Shown piece by piece: positions 1 through 10,411 of a stretch of 64,000 nucleotides of DNA (position 1 is the first letter of the stretch; each line of letters begins with the position of its first letter). Origin of the DNA: CAWCKS01 sp963763485 (lineage in GTDB: Bacteria; Pseudomonadota; Alphaproteobacteria; Rhizobiales; Xanthobacteraceae); contig CAVXOW010000008.1 of NCBI GenBank assembly GCA_963763485.1, positions 496,001-560,000 of the forward strand, read 5' to 3'. The position numbers and the translations under genes are program-made. A model generated the notes under the pieces. The model searched no databases. It was not told the DNA's origin and worked only from the letters and a program-made list of their open reading frames with translations.

Positions 1-36
1 AAAAGATCAGTTGCGCAGCAGTGGAGGGGCGGAAGC

Positions 37-946
37 ATGAGGCCGTTTGTCATTCACGATCGCCGGTTCGGAGCGCTGGTGATCGGACACACATTGCTGG
101 AAAAGCTCTGGACCGGTTGCCGCTGGGCGGAAGGTCCTGCGTATTTTCCGGCCGGACGCTATCTCGTCTGGTCCGACATCCCGAACGATCGCATCATGCG
201 GTTCGACGAGACCGACGGCTCGGTGTCGGTATTTCGCGACCCGTGCTTCAACGCCAACGGCAACACCACCGATGGCCAAGGCCGCCTCGTCACCGCGGAG
301 CATCGGGGGCGGCGCATCACGCGCACCGAGCACGACGGCACCATCACGGTGCTGGCCGACCGCTTCGAGGGCAAGCGCTTCAATTCGCCGAACGACGTGG
401 TGGTGAAGTCCGACGGCTCGGTCTGGTTCACCGATCCGACCTACGGCATCGACAGCGACTATGAAGGTGACAAGGCGGAGTCCGAGATCGGCGCGTCGAA
501 CGTCTATCGCATCGATCCGAAGACCGGAGCGGTCACGTTGGTTGTGCGCGATCGGGTGCGGCCCAATGGCCTGGCGTTCTCGCCGGACGAGAAAATCCTC
601 TATGTCGCCGACACCGGCCGGTCGCACGTACCTGATTTGCCGGCGACACTTACCGCATACACGATGAATTCCGACGGCGTGTCGGTTGGCGAATTCAAAA
701 CTGTTTGCGACCTGCCCGGACGGCGTGTTCGACGGCTTCCGTTGCGACACCGAGGGCAATGTCTGGACCTCCGCGGGACGCAACGTGTTTTGCTACGCGA
801 GCGACGGCACCCACATCGGCACGATTCCGGTGCCTGAACTGGTCGCGAATGTCTGCTTCGGCGGGCCGAAACGCAACCGGCTCTACATCTGCGGCCAGAC
901 GTCGCTGTACTCGCTGTATACGAAGGCGAGAGGCACGGGGATTTAG
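37..946 (+). pseudogene. SMP-30/gluconolactonase family protein, frameshifted
   Basis: A six-bladed beta-propeller lactonase of the SMP-30/LRE family, which hydrolyses sugar or other lactones with one bound divalent metal. The first frame (from ATG 37, with GGAGGGG just upstream) gives the usual opening with WAEGPAYFPAGRYLVWSDIP, then NSPNDVVVKSDGSVWFTDPTYG and VRPNGLAFSPDE. From about 715 the homology moves to the next frame (PDGVFDGFRCDTEGNVWTSA), which ends at 946. Removing one C from the run at 715-717 joins the two into about 302 residues, the normal family length. Seen: the two complementary frames. Inferred: a single-base indel, either real inactivation or a sequencing error. The substrate cannot be deduced. 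A palindromic repeat follows. Confidence 0.85.
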
Positions 947-974
947 GTCGACGGCATGCTCAATCTGTCGCCGC

Positions 975-1045
975 TCATCCTGAGGTGCCCGCGCGCCACA
1001 CGCTATCGTCGCACACAACAAGACATTGCGCGGGCCTCAGGATGA
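975..1045. repeat. dispersed palindromic element (CCTGAGG type)
   Basis: Arms TCATCCTGAGG (975-985) and CCTCAGGATGA (1035-1045) are exact inverse complements, with further pairing inside (GCCCGCGC against GCGCGGGC). It lies between the convergent ends of the SMP-30 gene and the thermonuclease homologue. This is a common intergenic repeat type in Bradyrhizobium-like genomes; it may act as a weak bidirectional terminator but has no T-tract. Confidence 0.6.
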
Positions 1046-1076
1046 CGGGTCAGCGTCACCCTGCAGCCCTTAACCT

Positions 1077-1820
1077 TCACTTCCTTCGCGGGCGGCAGTT
1101 GTAGGCCTTGCGAAAGCCTTCGGCCTGCGCATCCTCTTCGCTGCAGAACCAGCGATCCGGCTTGATCAGCGTCTCGTAGCTGCGGCAGGCCTGCAGGTGA
1201 TAGATGCCGAGGTTGCCCGTGACATGGGCGCGCACCGCGAATTTTCCTTTGATGTTGCAGCTGGGCGGCGCAACGGCTTCAGAGGGAAACAGGATTGCGC
1301 GGATCTCGCGATCCTTGTCGCCGCGGCAGGAGCCGCCGAGCAGAGCCGCGGTCTTGTTGCCGCGGCGAAAATCCGAACCGGCGACGAAGCAGCCCTTCCA
1401 TAGTCCCAAAAGATCTTTTTTGGCCGCCGCCTGGTCGTCCTTGAAGTTGCTCTTGACTGACGATGCAGCGGCGAGCGCAATGCCCTTCTGCACCGCCTGC
1501 TGGTTGAGGCTGGTCGCTGCGCCTTCGACCGTGCAGACGCCGATGTGCCATTTGACAAAACTCTTGTCGGGCCCGAGGTCGTCGCAGCGCACCGCATGAT
1601 CGCCGATCAGCTTGGTCAATTGCTCGCGCGCATCCGCGCCGCAGGCAAAGGGGTCGGCAAACTCGTTCAGGCAGAGCTGATCGAACGCCGGCGCGTCGAC
1701 GCCGTCGAGTCGCCAGGTCGTGCCTGAAACTTGAATGGTGCCGCCATCCTTGACGACGACATCGGCGGCCCAGGCCGGAGTCATTGAGACAAGGACCAAA
1801 AGAGCAATCAGGAAACGCAT
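1077..1820 (-). CDS. secreted thermonuclease-fold protein with degenerate active site
   Basis: 247 residues starting with a clear signal peptide (MRFLIALLVLVSMTPAWA), so exported to the periplasm. Residues about 20-150 follow the staphylococcal nuclease (SNase/OB-fold) pattern: TWRLDGVDAPAFDQLC, then GVCTVEGAATSLNQQAV, then LLGLWKGCFVAG. Family members usually read D-A-P-E at the first motif and D-R-Y-G-R at the second. Here the Glu is Ala and the second site reads DKSFVKW, so two catalytic positions look lost. The C-terminal about 80 residues contain several Cys and match no domain I recognise. Likely a non-catalytic binding or structural relative rather than an active nuclease. It is convergent with the SMP-30 gene. 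Confidence 0.8.
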   Translation of the reverse strand: MRFLIALLVLVSMTPAWAADVVVKDGGTIQVSGTTWRLDGVDAPAFDQLCLNEFADPFACGADAREQLTKLIGDHAVRCDDLGPDKSFVKWHIGVCTVEGAATSLNQQAVQKGIALAAASSVKSNFKDDQAAAKKDLLGLWKGCFVAGSDFRRGNKTAALLGGSCRGDKDREIRAILFPSEAVAPPSCNIKGKFAVRAHVTGNLGIYHLQACRSYETLIKPDRWFCSEEDAQAEGFRKAYNCRPRRK

Positions 1821-1886
1821 GAAGATGTGCTGCCCCGCATCGGTGTCGCGGACGGCTTATAGCGCAAAATTTTCTGCGCGAACGCC

Positions 1887-2421
1887 TCAGAATTCGTTGC
1901 GCGCAAGACGCCAGAATGAGGTGAGGAACGAACCACCACGCAGCGGCAGCTCGACCAGCGCTTCGCTCTGCCGGCCAAAACCGACCTTGCGCAGCACGGC
2001 TTCGGACCCCTTGTTGTCAACCATGACGCGGGCGACCACGGCGGTGGCCGGCGTGGCCTCGAAGATATGAGCAATCATTTTGCGGCACGCTTCGGTCGCG
2101 TAGCCCTGCCCCCAATGTTCCGGCGACAGCATGTAGGCAAGCTCGGCCTCGCTGCCTGTGATCTCATAGCCTGTCATGCCAATGACGTCGCGGCTGCGGC
2201 GAAGCACGATCGCGAGATTACGCTGCTCATCGGCTCGCGACCTCGCGGACGTGCTGAATGTACTGGGCGGCGCCGTCCTCCGGATAGGGATGCGGAATCG
2301 ACGCCGTCGTTCGGGCCACGCGCGGGTCAGCGGCGATCGCCTGGATCGCCGGCGCATCCTCAATGCGAGGCGTCCGCAACAGCAGACGCGCGGTCAACAG
2401 CTCAACGGGTCTATCGTCCAT
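1887..2421 (-). pseudogene. GNAT family N-acetyltransferase, frameshifted
   Basis: A RimJ/RimL-type acetyltransferase that would transfer an acetyl group from acetyl-CoA to an amine. The first frame (start 2421) gives ELLTARLLLRTPRIEDAPAI, the typical N-terminal strand and helix. It stops at 2227. The next frame continues with RNLAIVLRRSRDVIGMTGYE, YMLSPEHWGQGYATEACRKM (the acetyl-CoA-binding Q/R-x-x-G-x-A region) and VARVMVDNKGSEAVLRKVGF. The junction lies near 2230-2240 and is explained by one extra base. Joined length is about 177 residues, normal for the family. It sits 17 bases downstream of the M24 peptidase gene on the same strand. Confidence 0.85.
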
Positions 2422-2438
2422 CGCCCCGCATATAGGGG

Positions 2439-3620
2439 TTATCCCGCCTTGTTCCAGCCGCGACCACCGTCGCCGAGCGCCTCGTAGCCCTTGTCGGTCA
2501 CGAGCACGGTATCCTCAAGTTTGATGAAGCCGCGCTTCGGGTGCGACATCGTCGTCTCGATCGAGATCACCATGCCGGGCTCGAGCGGCCGCGGCGCGTC
2601 GTAGGCGTCGTACGACATGCGCGGGTTGTTCATCAGACGCGGCGCCTCGTGGGTGACGAGGCCCATGCCGTGGGCCATGTAGTGGGTGTATTTGCGATGC
2701 GGTGAGGCATCGAGCATCTTTTCCGGAATCTCGATGACGTCGCCGCCCGGCGCGCCCGGCTTGACCTTCTTGCGCGCGGCCTGCTGCACCTCTTCGACGA
2801 AGCCGAGCAGGTCGACAAGCTCGGCGTCCGGCTGCGCGTCGAGGATACCCATGCGGCAGAGGTCGCCGATGTAGCCCTTGTAGTTGCCGCCGGAGTTGAG
2901 GGACATGATGTCGCCCTTGGCGAGCCGCTGCTCGGACGGTGCGCGGTTCAAACTGGTGCCGGCGGTGAGCAGGCAATAATCGAACACCAGGCCGCGGTTG
3001 ACCTCCTCGCGGCGCAGGGTCTCGTTCATCTCGATCTTGGTCATGCCCGGCTTGCACTGGGCGAACGTGGAGAGCATGGCGTCGACCACGCGCTCGGAGG
3101 ATTCGCGCAAGTAGGCGATTTCCTCCGGCGTCTTGCGCGCCCGCAGCCGCTCCAGCGGAAACACCGCGTCGACGATGTCGCAATTCGACAGGCCCTGGCG
3201 CAGCACGGCTTCGCCGTCGGCCGGCAGGAACGCCGACTCGACTCCGACGCGCCTGACGCCGTCGAGCTTCTTGATGTGAGCGAGGGCGTGCCGCATGGTC
3301 TCCTGGCTGCCGATGCCGCCGAGATCAAGCTCATTGGGCCAGAATTTCCCCAGCTCGCGCTCGTAGGATTCCATGCCGCAGCCGATATAGGCCGCCTGCT
3401 CCGGCTTGCCCTTGCGGTAGACCAGCGCCGGCAGGTAGCGGCTGACCGCCACCGCATCCATGGTGTCGAAGAAGAAGAAACGGTAGCCGCCGAGCAGGTA
3501 CTGGACATTGTGCTTGGAGGTGGCGACGAGGACATCGATGCCGGCGTCGTCGAGCAGCTTGTCGAGCTTGACGGTGTCGAAGGGGATGGGCTTCTTGGTT
3601 TCGGCCTCAGCTAAACTCAT
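2439..3620 (-). CDS. M24 family Xaa-Pro peptidase / creatinase-like hydrolase
   Basis: 393 residues with an N-terminal creatinase-N domain (about 15-165) and a C-terminal pita-bread domain (about 170-390). The C-terminal motifs are HGMGLVTHE, ISIETTMSHPKRGF and IKLEDTVLVTDKG, which supply the His and two Glu of the dimetal site. The two Asp ligands should lie 11 residues apart in the segment LNSGGNYKGYIGDLCR. The second (Asp253) is present but the first is Asn242. One metal position may therefore be altered, as in creatinase-type members that do not need two metals. Predicted cytoplasmic hydrolase of a Pro-containing peptide or creatine-like amide. RBS AGGGAGA precedes the start. Read divergently from the monooxygenase. 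Confidence 0.85.
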   Translation of the reverse strand: MSLAEAETKKPIPFDTVKLDKLLDDAGIDVLVATSKHNVQYLLGGYRFFFFDTMDAVAVSRYLPALVYRKGKPEQAAYIGCGMESYERELGKFWPNELDLGGIGSQETMRHALAHIKKLDGVRRVGVESAFLPADGEAVLRQGLSNCDIVDAVFPLERLRARKTPEEIAYLRESSERVVDAMLSTFAQCKPGMTKIEMNETLRREEVNRGLVFDYCLLTAGTSLNRAPSEQRLAKGDIMSLNSGGNYKGYIGDLCRMGILDAQPDAELVDLLGFVEEVQQAARKKVKPGAPGGDVIEIPEKMLDASPHRKYTHYMAHGMGLVTHEAPRLMNNPRMSYDAYDAPRPLEPGMVISIETTMSHPKRGFIKLEDTVLVTDKGYEALGDGGRGWNKAG

Positions 3621-3858
3621 GTGCGTCTCCCTGACGAGCTTGCTTGTGTTTGATGCGCCGCCGCCCCGGCCCTAAAGGTTACCACGCCACCGGAATGCGT
3701 GCTCTTCCAATAATGCAGGTTGCAGGCTACCAGAGCCTCGTCATACTGGTTTGTGCGTCGTCGGCGCCTTGTTGCACGTCGGCCAATATACACCGTACGA
3801 CCGCCTCGCAAAGCAGGAACGGCAGTCGGACCAAATCGGCAAAGGCAGGAAACATCTG
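3621..3858. promoter_or_regulatory. divergent intergenic region between M24 gene and monooxygenase
   Basis: 238 bases between divergent starts must hold both promoters. I see no clear inverted-repeat operator. AGGAAAC about 9 bases before 3859 is the likely ribosome site of the monooxygenase and is the reason for placing its start there rather than at the in-frame ATG 3751. Confidence 0.4.
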
Positions 3859-5677
3859 ATGTCTGACACTATGGATACCAAGGCCCGGGCCAAGACCGTG
3901 ACAGCTCCGGAACCGGCGTCGGCCCGTCCATCGCGCGTTCGAAATTTCGACCCGCTGAAGCCACCGACCGACAAGCCGCAATCCTACTACGACGACATCA
4001 AGAAGAAGTTCGCCGAGGAACGCGACCTGCGCCTCAACTACCGGCCGGAGGGCAAGGCCCAGTACATCACCAACCTGGATGACGACGCCGATCTCGCCAA
4101 GTACGAGACCGACCCGTTCGCTGAGCCGTTCAAGGAGCGGGCACCGATCACCGACACGGTCGAGGTCCTGTGCATCGGCGGCGGATTCTCCGCCCTGCTG
4201 ACGGCCGCCCGCCTGCGCGAGCGCGGCGTCGAGAGCATCCGCATCGTCGAGCGCGGAGCCGACGTCGGCGGCACCTGGTACTGGAATAGGTACCCCGGCA
4301 TCGCCTGCGATACGCCGTCCTACGACTACATCCCCCTGCTCGACGAGATGGGCAAGGTGCCGCCGAGCTACTACGCCAAGGGCCCGGAAATCTACGCGCA
4401 CTGCCAGGACATCGCCAAGAAGTACGACCTCTATAAGCTGGCTGTGTTCCAGACGACGGTAAATTCGACCGTATGGGACGAGAAGGCTCAGCTCTGGCGG
4501 ATCGGCACCGACCGCGGCGACAAGATGTCGGCGCGCTTTGTGGTCATCGCCAATGGCACGTTGTCCCAGCCGAAGCTGTCGAAGATCGACGGCATGGAGA
4601 AGTTCAAGGGTCACTCCTTCCACACCTCGCGCTTCGACTACGCCTACACCGGGCAGGACCTCTCCAACCTGAAGGACAAGGTTGTCGGCATCATCGGCAC
4701 CGGTGCATCCGCCGTGCAGATCATTCCACGTGTCGGCGCCGCGTCGAAGGAGCTTTACGTATTCCAGCGCACACCGTCGGCGATCGACATCCGTGACGAC
4801 GTGCCGACCGATCCGGATTGGGCGGCGAGCCTGCAACCGGGCTGGCAGAAGGAACGGCGTATGACGCCATATGCGCGGTCCGCAAATGAGCGAGGAAGAC
4901 AAGATCGAACTCGCCAAGCTGCCGCGCGAAGAAAAGATCCGGCGTCAGGAAAACCTGAACATCGAGCACATGATGCGCATCCACCGGCGCGTCGACGAGA
5001 TCGTCAAGGACAAGGCGACGGCCGAAGCGCTGAAGCCGTGGTACATGCACCGCTGCAAGCGGCCGACCTATGACGACGTCTACCTGCCGGCGTTCAACCT
5101 GCCGCACGTGCATCTCGTGCACACCAACGGCAAGGGTATTACCGAGATCAACGAAAAGGGTCCGGTGTTCGAGGGCAAGACATATCCGCTCGACGTGCTG
5201 ATCTATGCGACGGGTTTCGTTGTGCAGAAGACCGGCATCTACAATGAAATCCGCGGCGTCGGCGGACTCGAGCTGAACGAGAAGTATTCGACCGGCATGC
5301 GAACGGTGTTCGGCATCCACTCCAATGGCTATCCGAACATGTTCGTCATGGGCGGCTACCAGGCGTCGTTCCAGTTCAACCTGACCTTCATGCTGCAGAC
5401 CCAGGCCGATCACATCGCCGAGTGCATCAAATACGTGCGTGACCACGGCCACACCACGATCGACGCCAGGTACGAGACCGAAGAGTGGTGGGTCGGCGAG
5501 GTGATCAAGAACCGCGGGCGCACCAACCGCAACAAGGAGTGCACGCCCGGCTACTACAATTTCGAGGGCGAGGAACAGCGCAGGCAGGACGGCAACTACA
5601 ACGGCAGCTTCCTGCAATATTACGAGCACATGACCCACCTCAAGAAGGACATGAAGAAGCACTACAGCTTCGGGTGA
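3859..5677 (+). pseudogene. Baeyer-Villiger-type flavin monooxygenase, frameshifted
   Basis: Two frames together give about 605 residues, the size of the long class I Baeyer-Villiger monooxygenases with an N-terminal extension (4-hydroxyacetophenone or cyclododecanone type). These insert one oxygen next to a ketone using FAD and NADPH. Seen: first Rossmann motif CIGGGFSALLTAARL, GADVGGTWYWNRYPG, second Rossmann motif GIIGTGASAVQIIP, and the family fingerprint as FKGHSFHTSRFD, with Phe where Trp is usual. The frame changes at about 4860-4875, after GWQKERR, and resumes at MSEEDKIELAKLPREEK, ending FLQYYEHM...KKHYSFG. Total length is 3n+1, so one extra base explains it. A second monooxygenase lies at 13564. 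Confidence 0.85.
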
Positions 5678-5716
5678 GGTGCGACGTTCTCTTGCGCGGG
5701 TTAAGTCGCTAACAAT

Positions 5717-5803
5717 CGTCATGCCCGGCCTTGTGCCGGGCATCCACGTTTTAGGCGACCGAAAGGAAAGACGTGGATGGCCGGAACAAGCCCGGCCATG
5801 ACG
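5717..5803. repeat. dispersed palindromic element (GTCATGCCCGGCC family)
   Basis: Left arm CGTCATGCCCGGCCTTGTGC near 5717 pairs with GCCCGGCCATGACG ending at 5803; CCACGT and ACGTGG pair inside. The same family occurs at 20673-20757. It separates two convergent genes. Confidence 0.75.
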
Positions 5804-5826
5804 GAGTCAAAATGCGGATCAACCGA

Positions 5827-8800
5827 TCACGCCACCTGCCGCGGCTCGGTTGAATTCGCAAGCTCCTTCGCAAGTGCAGTCGCCCCGACGTAGTCGGTCT
5901 TGCCCGATCCGAGCAGCGGGATCTTTTCGACCACACGGATGTCGGCCGGCACCGAGAGCTCCGTCGCACCAACAGTCTTCGCCTGCTTCTGCATGGCATC
6001 CCGCGCAGCGTCGCGCTGCGTCGTCAGCAGCATGATGCGCTCGCCCTTGCGGGCATCGGGGAGCGACACCGCAACCGACATTGCCTGCGGCCACAGCGTC
6101 GCAGCCATCGACTCCACCGTCGAGAGCGACACCATTTCGCCCGCGATCTTGGCAAAGCGCTTGGCGCGCCCCTTGATCGTGATATAGCCGGCCGAGTCGA
6201 TGACGACGATATCACCGGTATCGTGCCAGCCGTCCGGCAGCGGCTCGAGCACGCCGGGATTTTCCGCGCGCAGATAGCCGAGCATGACGTTCGGTCCGCG
6301 CACCAGGAGACGGCCGCCCTCCTCGATGCCAGGCACCGGCTCGAGCTTGTATTCCATCAGCGGCGACAGCCGGCCGACCGTGCCGGGGCGGTTCGCCATC
6401 GGCGTATTCATCGCCAGCACCGGCGCGGTCTCGGTGACGCCGTAGCCTTCGAGGATGCGGATACCGAAGCGCTCCATGTAGACGGCGCGGGTGCGATCCT
6501 TCACGGCTTCCGCGCCGGCGAGCACGAGCCGCAAGGTGTGGAAGTCGTACGGATGCGCCGAGCGGGCGTAGCCCGTCAGGAACGTGTCGGTGCCGAACAG
6601 GATGGTCGCGCCGGTCTGATAGATCAGCTCCGGCACGATGCGATAGTGCAGCGGCGACGGATACATGAAGATCGGGATGCCTGCGAGCAGCGGCATCATC
6701 AACCCGCCGGTCATGCCGAACGAGTGGAACACCGGCAGCACGTTGAACACCTTGTCGTTGGCGTTGGCATCGACCCGCGCCAGCGCTTGCGCAGCGTTAG
6801 CGAGGATGTTGCGGTGGGACAGCACGACGCCTTTCGGCGTGCCCTCGGAGCCCGAGGTAAACAGGATCACCGCGGGATCCTGCGAAGAGCGGTTCACGCG
6901 CGGCGCGGTGCCGTCGAGCAAACCCTTGACCTTGTCGGCAATACCGACCGTGGTGCGGATGTCCTCAAGGTAGACGAGCGAAGCGTCGGCGCCGATCGCA
7001 CTGACGAGCTTGTCGAGCTTGCCCTTCTCGATGAAGGCGCGCGAGGTCAACACAGTCTTGACCTGTGCTGCTTTCATTGCGGCGAGCACGCTGACCGCGC
7101 CCGCGGAGAAATTCAGCATCGCAGGAACGCGGCCGATCGTTTGCAGCGCCATCAGCACGACGGCGACGCCGGCCGAGTTCGGCAGCAGCACGCCGATATT
7201 TTCGCCGACAGCGGTACCGGCCTCGAGCTTGTGGCTCAGCACCTGGGCGCCAAGGAGCAGCTTGCGATAGGTCAGCGAGGTGCCGAGCGCGTCAGTAATG
7301 ATCGGCTTGCCGGTGTCGTGGGTGCGCCAGGCATGCGCAAGGCCCTCGAACAAGGTGTGGTCGAGCATCGCCGTCTTGACGATGGTGTCAATCATGACGT
7401 CCTGCAGCGCTGCGCCCGCGGTGATGCGGCGGAGTTTTCCGCGCAGGCTGTCCTCGATCTTCAACTTGACCGGCGGAAGAATCGAGATCGTGATCTTCGG
7501 GAACCAGAACTCGCTTGACCTGGTCGCTCCGGAGATAACCAAAGTGCGAGCGCTGCGCGCCGTCGATTCGAACAGGCACGACCACGGCGTCGCCCTTGTC
7601 GGCGATCATGGCGGCGCCGTCGTAAACCTTCATCAGGCTGCCGGTAACGGTGACGCGGCCTTCCGGGAAGATCACCAGCGGCTCGCCGCGCGCAACGAGA
7701 TGCACGAGGTCGCGGGTCGCGAGCGGCCGTGACGGATCGAGCGTGTAGTGCCGGATCAGCTTCATGAATGGCTTGGCCCACCACGCCTTCGCGATGCCGG
7801 TGTCGACGGCAAAGGCGGCGTCGATCGGCAGCACGGCGTGCAGCAGCGGCCCGTCGATCAGGCTGCCGTGGTTCGGCGTGATCAGCATGCGGGTGCCTGA
7901 CGGCGGCAGATTTTCAAGGCCGCGCACTTCGACGCGGAACAGCAGCTTGAACAGCAACGTGCCGAGATCGCGGATGCTGGCTTCGCCCCATGTCTTGACG
8001 ACGAACCAGCACACGAGGAAGTTTGCGACCGCCAGCGCACCAAGCAGCCAGGCGACATGAACGCCGACGGCCTGCAGCAGCGCAACGGCGAGCGACGCCG
8101 TCACCATGAACGCGGCGCCCATCACATTGCCGGCAGCAATGACGCGGGCGCGCTCGGCCGGCGCCGACCAGACTTGCACCGCGGCAAACGACGGCACCAC
8201 GAACAGGCCGCCGCCGACCGCGAAGAGGAAGAAATCGAGCAGCAGCCGCGCGCCGCCGAAGCTGAAAGCGAATTGCGCGGGGTGGATTTCGCCAGATGCC
8301 GTCCAGCGGCCGATCGCGACCGCAAGATCCAGACCGACGATGCCCATGACGATGGCGCCGAGCGGCACCAGCGCAACATTAGGCCGCTCGTGACTGAGCT
8401 GGGCCGCGCCGAGCGAGCCGCAGGCGATGCCGACGGCGAACACCGTGAGGCAGAGCGTGACGACACCTTCGCTGCCGCCGATGCTGTCCTTCACGATTGC
8501 GGGCAACAGCGACAGCACGACCGCGCCGACCAGCCAGAACCACGACACGATGACCATGCCGTCCCACAGCCGCGGCTCGGCCTTGAGCGCGCGCAACAGG
8601 TGCATGGTCGAAGTGACCGGATTGCGGGTGATGATGAGATCCGGCGCCGACGGCGCGGTCTTCGGGATCATGCGCGCCGACAACCAGCAGGCGATTGCAA
8701 GCGCGACGACTGCGGTCGAGACGTAGCCGGGGTGGCTCGAGCCGGTGACAAACAGGCCGCCGCCGATGGTGCCGAACAGGATTGCAAGGAACGTCGCGCC

Positions 8801-9236
8801 CTCGACCAGCGCGTTGCCGCTCGCAAGCTCACCGGTCGCGAGCTGATCGGGGAGGATGCCGTATTTCACCGGGCCGAACAGCGCGGCAATGATGCCGAAC
8901 ATCCCGAGCGCGATGAACAAGAGCGGAACCGAATGCAGGAAGAAGCCGGCAGCGGCAAAGCCGGCGGCAAAGATTTCGGCGAACTTCAGCCGCTTGCGCG
9001 ATATCGGCCTTGACGTATTTGTCGGCGAGCTCACCGCCGAGCGCCGACAGGATGAAAAACGGAAAGATGAAGGTCGCGCCCGCGAGCGTCACCAGAGCGT
9101 CGCCATGGCCGGCCGCCACCCCGAACAGGATCAGGATGACAAGCGCATTCTTCAGGAAATTGTCGTTCAGCGCCGAGAAGAACTGCGCCCAGAACAGCGG
9201 CGCGAAGCGGCGGGATGACATCAGCTCCTTGAGCAT
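5827..9236 (-). pseudogene. aas: LplT-PlsC-acyl-ACP synthetase fusion (Aas-type), two frameshifts
   Basis: One very long gene of about 1135 codons split by two +1-type shifts (near 9000 and 7511). Part 1 (from 9236, RBS AAGGAAA) is a 12-helix MFS module like the lysophospholipid flippase LplT: FSALNDNFLKNALVILILFG, then FGPVKYGILPDQL. Part 2 is a PlsC acyltransferase with the H-x4-D box NHGSLID and FPEGR. Part 3 is an AMP-forming acyl-ACP/acyl-CoA ligase: LFTSGSEGTPKGVVLSHRN, LEGYGVTETAPV, DTGDIV. Known biology of LplT plus Aas: flip 2-acyl-lysophospholipid inward, activate a fatty acid on ACP and re-acylate. Here all three steps are in one chain. Removing the base near 7511 gives QVKRFWFPKI, joining parts 2 and 3 in frame. 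Confidence 0.88.
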
Positions 9237-9413
9237 TGCGATTTCCTTAGGATTTTGCGCGGGTTGAGGCGGCTGGCGCGGCGGCGGCGGGTTGCGACTA
9301 TTGCGGCAGAAACTGTTATTTTTCGGTGAGAAGGCGGCGGTTGCACATCGCTCCGCCGCCCATGGTCAATGCAAGGTTGACGCGCGGGTTCATTTTGTGC
9401 GCGTCGCCCTTGG

Positions 9414-9692
9414 CTATTGCTCCGTGCGCAGAAGGCGCTCGGTGCGGGCTTCGTCGATGCGATTGATCATGCGGCCGGCCTCGTGCATGTCGCGCAGGCT
9501 TTTGGCCAGCGTGAAGCACGACTGGATCAGCATCACGGTTCCGATCGCGAGATAGCCGCGCACCCACCAGTCGAGCGGCAGCGAGGCGATGCCGCCAGCG
9601 ACCAGCAGCACCGAGCCGGCGAACGAGATGTAGGAGAAGCTGACCCAGGCGTTGCTGGGGCGATCGACATGGGCAATGGCTGTAAGGGACAT
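9414..9692 (-). CDS. YiaA/YiaB-type two-helix inner membrane protein
   Basis: 92 residues with two membrane spans: about 17-38 (WVSFSYISFAGSVLLVAGGI) and about 46-66 (GYLAIGTVMLIQSCFTLAK), then a charged tail. The aromatic first span followed by an I-G-x-x-M-L-type second span matches the YiaA/B two-helix domain. Its function is not established. RBS AGGAG lies 8 bases before the start. It is the last member of a same-strand group with the PspA homologue and a 99-residue protein, under the divergent TetR control region at 10731-10776. Confidence 0.75.
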   Translation of the reverse strand: MSLTAIAHVDRPSNAWVSFSYISFAGSVLLVAGGIASLPLDWWVRGYLAIGTVMLIQSCFTLAKSLRDMHEAGRMINRIDEARTERLLRTEQ

Positions 9693-9717
9693 TTTGATGC
9701 TCCTACGACACTAGGGG

Positions 9718-10392
9718 TTACGGGACAGAGGTGATGAGCGGTGCGGAGGCGACCGCGCGCGCACGCAGCCGTTCCATGACGTCGGAGGCGCGGACGCGGA
9801 CTGGCGCGCCGAAGCCGAGATCCGCCATCTGCTCGATCAGCCGTTCTGTCGGCGGCGCGAGCTCCTCGCGGATCGCGCGCGCGTCGTGATTGTCGGCTTC
9901 GATTTTCGCCAACGCCGATTCCGCCGCGGTGAGCGCATCGACGCCTTCACGTGGCGCGGCGTTCAGCGCGACGCCGACACGAGCGAGACGGCGGCCGCGG
10001 TCGAGATCGGCTAGCCTGCGGCGCTGCGCATCGACTTCGCGGCGGGCCAGCGTCACTTCGGCAGCAAAGCGGCTTGAGGCTTGGGTCGAGGCCGTGAGCT
10101 CGGTCTCGACTGCGGCAATCGTCTCGGCCGCTTGGCCTGCGAGATCATCGCGCCCGGCTCGCAACGCCTCGATCGCGCGCAGCTCGAGGTCGGACAGCTT
10201 GCCGGCCAGGGCGTCGCGGCGTCGGACCTCGCGCTCTTCCTCGGCGATCGCGACCGCGAGCGCCCGTCTTGCGGCGACGTGGGCGGCACCGGCCGCCAGC
10301 ATCGCGCGGTCGAGGTTCGACAGCGGAGAGGGCTGGGGGCCGACGACTGTGTCGATCAGGTCCACCAGGCGAGTGAAAACGTCGTGCAACAT
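9718..10392 (-). CDS. PspA/IM30 family coiled-coil protein
   Basis: 224 residues, almost entirely predicted helix. The amphipathic N-terminus MLHDVFTRLVDLIDTVV resembles the membrane-binding helix of PspA/Vipp1. Long Arg/Glu/Ala coiled-coil stretches follow (about 40-135 and 150-190). PspA proteins bind stressed inner membranes and limit proton leak. It differs from classical PspA in its Ala-rich core and lacks a recognisable pspBC next to it. RBS GGAGAAG. It sits between the YiaA-type gene and a 99-residue gene, all on the minus strand, and is probably co-transcribed from the TetR-controlled divergent promoter. Family call is from the coiled-coil pattern plus context, so moderate certainty. 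Confidence 0.7.
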   Translation of the reverse strand: MLHDVFTRLVDLIDTVVGPQPSPLSNLDRAMLAAGAAHVAARRALAVAIAEEEREVRRRDALAGKLSDLELRAIEALRAGRDDLAGQAAETIAAVETELTASTQASSRFAAEVTLARREVDAQRRRLADLDRGRRLARVGVALNAAPREGVDALTAAESALAKIEADNHDARAIREELAPPTERLIEQMADLGFGAPVRVRASDVMERLRARAVASAPLITSVP

Positions 10393-10411
10393 GGTACTTC
10401 TCCGTCTGCGG

